Origin: Akkermansiaceae bacterium
Lineage (GTDB): Bacteria > Verrucomicrobiota > Verrucomicrobiia > Verrucomicrobiales > Akkermansiaceae
DNA: 37,758 nucleotides
Direction: 5' to 3'
NCBI GenBank assembly: GCA_903934285.1
Contig: CAIZNN010000056.1
Location: 1 to 37,758 of the forward strand
In this document: piece by piece, positions 34,280-37,758 of the stretch
Layout: the number at the start of each line of letters is the position of its first letter
Numbering within the stretch: the stretch's first letter is position 1
The notes under the pieces: model-generated
Seen by the model: the letters and a program-made list of their open reading frames with translations, nothing else
Told to the model about the DNA's origin: nothing
Databases searched by the model: none
Translations under genes and position numbers: made by a program

Positions 34280-34449
34280 GGAATAACGTGTGAAGCAAAC
34301 CCCACAGGTTCGCGGTAACCCCCGATCATCCCATTCAAACCCCGACTTCCCCCACAATCTTCCGGGTTATTCCCAGCCTTAGACCAACCTGTTGCAGCCG
34401 GCTGGCAAGTTTCCCGTGCGTGGGCTTGCGTCACCGCACGTGTTATTCC
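34280..34449 (+). promoter_or_regulatory. pyrE leader with alternative complementary segments
   Basis: The 398-nt gap before pyrE holds no recognisable gene. GGAATAAC at 34280-34287 is exactly complementary to GTTATTCC at 34366-34373 and again at 34442-34449, the latter ending 10 nt before the ATG. The two pairings exclude each other. A hairpin CGTGCG/CGCACG (34415-34440) stands between the second copy and the start. CCACG/CGTGG also forms a small hairpin at 34248-34261. This is the layout of an attenuator or sensor leader, but no family is recognised. Confidence 0.4.
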
Positions 34450-34459
34450 ACTTTCACCC

Positions 34460-35029
34460 ATGCACCATACCGCCGCTGCTCTTAAAGCCCTTCTGCTAGA
34501 AAAGTCTGTCCGCACCGGAACTTTCACCCTCGCCTCCGGCAAGCAGAGCGACCTCTACATCGATTGTCGCGTCACCGCCCTTGATCCATTTGGTGCCAAC
34601 CTCATCGGCGACCTCGGCTGGCATGCCGTGCGCTCCAAAATCCATTCCTCCCATCTCAAAATTGACGCCATCGGTGGCATGACCCTGGGTGCGGATCCCA
34701 TTTCCCTGGCCATCGGCATGACTTCGGCCTGCCGCCACCCCGCCGAGGCCTTGCAAGTTTTCACGGTTCGCAAAGAACCCAAAGGGCACGGACAAGGGCG
34801 CCAAATCGAAGGCAACTTTCACCCCGGCAACACCGTCATTGTCGTTGATGACGTCATCACCACCGGCGGCTCCACCCTTAAAGCCATTGACGCCATTGAG
34901 CGCGAAGGCGGCAAAGTCGCCTTTGCTCTGGTCCTCGTCGACCGCGAAGAGGGCGGCCGTCAAGCCATTGAAGCTCGCGGCATCCACGTCGTCTCTCTTT
35001 TCACCCGCAGCACCCTGCTTGGCGATTAA
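34460..35029 (+). CDS. pyrE: Orotate phosphoribosyltransferase
   Basis: 189 residues. It converts orotate and PRPP to orotidine 5'-phosphate in pyrimidine synthesis. FTLASGKQSDLYIDCR is the family opening, with FTVRKEPKGHGQGRQIEG as the flexible catalytic loop (Lys, Lys, His, Gln). VIVVDDVITTGGSTLKA is the PRPP-binding signature. The C-terminus is typical. ATG 34460 follows the leader with alternative pairings. The OmpA-family gene starts 121 nt downstream, after a perfect 17-bp palindrome. Confidence 0.94.
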   Translation: MHHTAAALKALLLEKSVRTGTFTLASGKQSDLYIDCRVTALDPFGANLIGDLGWHAVRSKIHSSHLKIDAIGGMTLGADPISLAIGMTSACRHPAEALQVFTVRKEPKGHGQGRQIEGNFHPGNTVIVVDDVITTGGSTLKAIDAIEREGGKVAFALVLVDREEGGRQAIEARGIHVVSLFTRSTLLGD

Positions 35030-35069
35030 GCGTGGAGATTATGCTTGCAGCGACTGCCATTCCGCGCAA

Positions 35070-35086
35070 ATTTCACGCGGTGAAAT
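35070..35086. promoter_or_regulatory. Perfect inverted repeat upstream of OmpA-family gene
   Basis: ATTTCAC-GCG-GTGAAAT: two 7-bp arms with a 3-bp spacer at 35070-35086, 65 nt before the ATG at 35151. It could be an operator or a hairpin. The arms resemble the parS half-site TTTCAC/GTGAAA but with three extra central bases, so ParB binding is unlikely. Confidence 0.4.
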
Positions 35087-35150
35087 AGCAGCCGCGGGGC
35101 TGGCCTTTCCATCGCCTCCTGTCCCCTCCCGGTTCATTCGCTCCAATTAT

Positions 35151-36578
35151 ATGCACCGCTCCAAACTTCCATATTTTTTCCTGGGTCTCGCCGCAGTCAT
35201 CACCCTGACAGCAATGGCCTTGCTGCTGGTGCGCTCCGGCATCCTGGACCGGCTCACAGCGCCACAGCAGCCTGCTCCTGCGCCTGCTCCCGCACTTGTT
35301 GTGCCCGTGCCCCAGCCCACCGCCGTGCCGCCCTCTCAAGTCACCCCGGATCCCGCCAAACCCAGTCCATCCAAAGATCCCGGCCAACCTACCCCACCCG
35401 TAGATCCCGCCACCGCCGGCACCAAGCCTGCCGCGGCTAATCCCGTCATCCCGGTTGTCCCCGTCATCCCCCCTGCTCCCGGTGCCGCCCAAGCCGACCC
35501 CGCCCAACTCGTCGCCGACATCGCCAAAACCCTCGCCGCCGGTGACTTCGATAACTTGGCCCGGCTTCTTGGCAAGGACGTCTGCGATGCCAAAACTCTC
35601 GAGCAGCTCAAACTTCTTGCCACCTCCCACCCGCTCAAACTCGCGCAACCCAATGCAATTCGCGAAGTGGGTGAACTTGAACTCAATGCCCTGAGCCGCT
35701 GGTCCATTCCGCTTGAGGGCGGCGATCCCGCACATGACCGCATTTTGCTAGATCTCCGCAACACCGACGGCAAATGGTCGGTTGACAAACTCATCCTGCC
35801 GCCCTTACCCGGGCAACCCGTCGCCCCCGCTCCCTTGGCCGATGCCCTCGGCGTGGCCGATGCCTTTTTACAGGCCGTTCTGAGTCAAAACTTCGAACGC
35901 GCACGCACCTACGTCGATTCCAAAACCCTCTCCGATGCCAAGATCGCCGGCCTCTGCATTCTGTTTGAGGAAGGCCATTACCAACTCCGCCTCGCCAAGC
36001 CGCTGCGCGCCATGTTCCAGCGCAACGACACCGCCGGCTTCCTCGCCCATATCCAAACCACCGATGCCTCTCAAACCGCTCAATTCGCCCTCACCCTGCG
36101 CCTGCCGCCAGCCCCTGCCAATTGGATGATTGCCGAAATCAATCTCGACCAACTCCTCGCCGATTACGCCCGCCGCGTCGCCGGCGGCGATATCTATTAT
36201 TCCCCTCTCGTCAAAAACCCCCAGGGCGGCGATACCCTCGCCCTCTACTTCGAATTCGATGAGGACCAAATCAACCCACGCACCCGCCGCCAATTGGAAA
36301 TTGTCACCCAGATCCTGCGCACCGACCCCGGAAAAAAAATCACCCTCAGCGGCCACACCGATGCCCTGGGCACCGAACCATACAACAACCAACTCTCCGC
36401 ACGCCGCGCCGCCACCGTGCGCGATTTCCTCGCCGCCGCCGGCGTCTCACCCACACAGATCGTCACTGTGGCCAAGGGCGCCAGCCAACCGCGCCGCCCT
36501 AACGTCACCGCTGCCGGCGCCGACGACCCCGCCGGCCGCCGCGCCAACCGCCGCACCGAAATCTATCTCGACTTCTAA
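35151..36578 (+). CDS. OmpA-family C-terminal domain protein with N-terminal membrane helix
   Basis: 475 residues. One N-terminal transmembrane helix (about residues 8-30) is followed by a Pro-rich linker. Two repeats of an ~110-residue DUF-like domain follow (ADIAKTLAAGDFDNLARLLG and ADAFLQAVLSQNFERARTYVD). The C-terminal ~120 residues are an OmpA/MotB-type peptidoglycan-binding domain: LYFEFDEDQINPRTRRQL, ITLSGHTDALGTEPYNNQLSARRAATVRDFL (the conserved Asp and Arg contacting diaminopimelate) and RRANRRTEIYLDF. It probably links the inner membrane or a periplasmic machine to the cell wall; the partner is unknown. A terminator follows at 36585. Confidence 0.9.
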   Translation: MHRSKLPYFFLGLAAVITLTAMALLLVRSGILDRLTAPQQPAPAPAPALVVPVPQPTAVPPSQVTPDPAKPSPSKDPGQPTPPVDPATAGTKPAAANPVIPVVPVIPPAPGAAQADPAQLVADIAKTLAAGDFDNLARLLGKDVCDAKTLEQLKLLATSHPLKLAQPNAIREVGELELNALSRWSIPLEGGDPAHDRILLDLRNTDGKWSVDKLILPPLPGQPVAPAPLADALGVADAFLQAVLSQNFERARTYVDSKTLSDAKIAGLCILFEEGHYQLRLAKPLRAMFQRNDTAGFLAHIQTTDASQTAQFALTLRLPPAPANWMIAEINLDQLLADYARRVAGGDIYYSPLVKNPQGGDTLALYFEFDEDQINPRTRRQLEIVTQILRTDPGKKITLSGHTDALGTEPYNNQLSARRAATVRDFLAAAGVSPTQIVTVAKGASQPRRPNVTAAGADDPAGRRANRRTEIYLDF

Positions 36579-36584
36579 CAAATG

Positions 36585-36606
36585 AAGCGGCGCGCCCGCT
36601 TTTGTT
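36585..36606 (+). terminator. Terminator after OmpA-family gene
   Basis: AAGCGG (36585-36590) and CCGCTT (36596-36601) form a 6-bp stem with loop CGCGC, followed by TTTGTT. It lies 7 nt past the stop codon. Confidence 0.55.
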
Positions 36607-36799
36607 AGGCAGGCGGGCCGCCTCTAGCAACCCGCCGCCGCGCGCGGTCTAATCGCCCGACTGACCGCCTCTAATCGCTAGCCCGGCCCCAGGCTCAAAC
36701 CAGCGCAAGGTGCCGATGAATTTTACGGTTGTTAAGTTCTCTTAAATTTTTTCATTTTTCTTTTGACAGACCGGGGCTTTTGTCGCAATTTCGCCTCGT

Positions 36800-37513
36800 A
36801 TGAAAAATTACACCCTGACACTATTGTTGACCGCGGCCCCGCTTTTTGCCGGTACCCCCGCTCCGGTCGCTCCCGCCCCGCAACAAAACACCGAACAAGG
36901 TTGGACTCTCGGTCTCGAAGTGCTCGCCCTTCAACCGTACCAGTCCGAAGGCTATTACGATGACAACGACTTCGATGCCGGCTATCGCGGGTCTCTTGGC
37001 TATCAGTTCAACGATGGACTGTTCGTCAAGGCCACCTACTTCGGTTATGCCACCGAAACCGATAACAACGAGGATCTCAAGGCCCAATATGTCGATCTGA
37101 TCGTCGGTCAGAACTTCAAACCGATGGACAAGCTGACGATGTCCCCGTTCGCCGGTTTGCGCTGGGGTAACTTCAAGGAAGATCTTGGAGATATCGAGTT
37201 TGATGGCTACGGCGTTGTCCTCGGCTTGGACGTCACCCGTGCCCTCGGCAACAACTTCTCTCTGTATGCCAACGCCAAGCAGTCGCTTCTGGTCGGCACC
37301 ACCGACTACAGCTATAGCGAATCCTATGACAGTGACACCACCGGCTTTGTCACGGAAGTCGGTCTCGGCTTGCAATATGACTTCTGCTTGGGCAGCGTCG
37401 CCGGCAACGTCCGCGCCGGTTTGGAAGGTCAATATTGGGCCGGCCTGAGCGATGACGACTCCGAAAACACCAGCCTCGCTGGCTTTGCTCTCGGCGTGAA
37501 CTTCCGCTTCTAA
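36800..37513 (+). CDS. Outer-membrane beta-barrel protein
   Basis: 237 residues. Signal peptide MKNYTLTLLLTAAPLFAG is followed by a Pro/Ala linker. The mature chain alternates hydrophobic and polar residues in amphipathic strands (LGLEVLALQPYQSEGYYDDND, SLGYQFNDGLFVKATYFGY, LTMSPFAGLRWGNF, VVLGLDVTRALGNNFSLYANAK, FALGVNFRF). The terminal Phe after an aromatic/Arg pair is the usual BamA-recognised end. Eight or so strands are likely. It resembles small opacity- or porin-type barrels; substrate unknown. An AT-rich region with TTGACA (36763-36768) precedes it, though no good -10 is spaced before the start. A strong terminator follows at 37548. Confidence 0.85.
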   Translation: MKNYTLTLLLTAAPLFAGTPAPVAPAPQQNTEQGWTLGLEVLALQPYQSEGYYDDNDFDAGYRGSLGYQFNDGLFVKATYFGYATETDNNEDLKAQYVDLIVGQNFKPMDKLTMSPFAGLRWGNFKEDLGDIEFDGYGVVLGLDVTRALGNNFSLYANAKQSLLVGTTDYSYSESYDSDTTGFVTEVGLGLQYDFCLGSVAGNVRAGLEGQYWAGLSDDDSENTSLAGFALGVNFRF

Positions 37514-37547
37514 GCCTCCTAACTGGCTCTTCTGAGGGCCTTTTCCC

Positions 37548-37582
37548 AAGCCTCCCCGGTCTCCCCGGGGAGGCTTTTTTTT
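37548..37582 (+). terminator. Rho-independent terminator
   Basis: AAGCCTCCCCGG (37548-37559) pairs with CCGGGGAGGCTT (37565-37576), a perfect 12-bp stem with a 5-nt loop (TCTCC), followed by eight T (37575-37582). It closes the outer-membrane barrel gene. The MITE-like repeat begins 44 nt further on. Confidence 0.95.
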
Positions 37583-37625
37583 GCGGCATAAAGCGGCACC
37601 TGCCAACAACCGTGTTGGGCAGGAT

Positions 37626-37758
37626 GCCCAATACGGTTTACTTAAGACGAGACAGGGACGAGACAGGAAGAGGCGGCGGGCAGGATGCCCGCGCCACAGG
37701 TGGCCCGGGCATCTTGCCCGGAGCCTCGACTCAAACCACCAAGGGTGCTAAGTAAACC
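37626..37758. repeat. MITE-like dispersed repeat, copy 2 (cut by window edge)
   Basis: The left terminal repeat GCCCAATACGGTTTACTTA (37626-37644) and the interior hairpins match copy 1 at 4023-4163 at about 95 % identity. The last ~9 bases of the right terminal repeat fall outside the window. It has an inserted A and a few substitutions relative to copy 1 and is in the same orientation. It sits just after the terminator of the barrel gene. Confidence 0.85.

Noticed and set aside
2000..37500. Switches in G versus C richness between genes (for example G-rich plus strand at 6.6-9 kb, C-rich at 12.7-15 and 29-36 kb) as a replication terminus or origin
   Set aside because: The sign changes back and forth (22-23 kb is G-rich again) and follows individual genes, so no single switch point can be called without a cumulative skew plot of the whole chromosome.
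2000..37758. Frequent GTTAG/CTAAC pentamers
   Set aside because: A rough count is in line with base-composition expectation for both strands over 38 kb; it stands out only because other TAG-containing words are rare.

Overview
The window comes from a GC-rich (roughly 60-65 %) bacterial chromosome, most likely a member of the Verrucomicrobiota or a close PVC relative. That is inferred from the gene mix: a planctomycete/verrucomicrobial-type PQQ-repeat propeller protein beginning with a WPRFRGPDG motif, a secreted GH29 alpha-L-fucosidase, a PocR/AraC regulator, a serine/threonine kinase with a Pro/Ala linker and membrane anchor, RNase HIII, and small Cys-rich lipoproteins. Most of the window is ordinary housekeeping DNA. 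No 16S or ribosomal gene is present to fix the taxonomy.

Layout. 1-1800: a group II intron on the minus strand, cut by the left edge, carrying a reverse transcriptase/maturase; it lies just downstream of a terminator-like hairpin. 2.0-3.9 kb (minus): RlpA-like lipoprotein, HU-type DNA-binding protein, RNase HIII. 4.0-4.2 kb: a 141-bp MITE-like element; a second copy lies at the right edge. 4.3-8.8 kb (plus): PQQ-propeller protein, Pro-rich secreted protein, DUF2892 membrane protein preceded by a candidate structured RNA, HExxH membrane protease, cysteine desulfurase. 8.9-15.0 kb (minus): Ser/Thr kinase with a 12-bp minisatellite tail, PocR-AraC regulator, CcoI/FixI-like copper-type P-ATPase. 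15.2-17.2 kb: DEDD exonuclease, a tiny membrane protein, asd. 17.2-18.5 kb: a small accessory patch (Panacea/DUF4065 protein, P-loop kinase, type I restriction-modification scar). 18.7-24 kb: ispA, nrdR and an unknown partner, acylphosphatase, a secreted unknown, folP, amidase. 24.1-26.9 kb: fucosidase and a membrane-anchored unknown. 27.2-29.5 kb (minus): cdd then mnmG, with a perfect parS-type palindrome inside mnmG and a near-copy between the two genes. 29.8-34.1 kb (plus): pyruvate dehydrogenase E1-alpha, E1-beta and E2, with two small lipoprotein genes and a terminator inserted before E2. 34.5-37.5 kb: pyrE with a potentially regulated leader, an OmpA-family protein, and an outer-membrane beta-barrel with a strong terminator.

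Functional picture: central metabolism (PDH complex, Asp-semialdehyde, folate, pyrimidine, isoprenoid), tRNA modification, cell-envelope functions and copper handling. I did not find a convincing new multi-gene system. The best leads are the parS sites in mnmG, the pyrE leader with mutually exclusive pairings, the structured RNA ahead of the DUF2892 gene, and the eroded defence patch at 17-18.5 kb.
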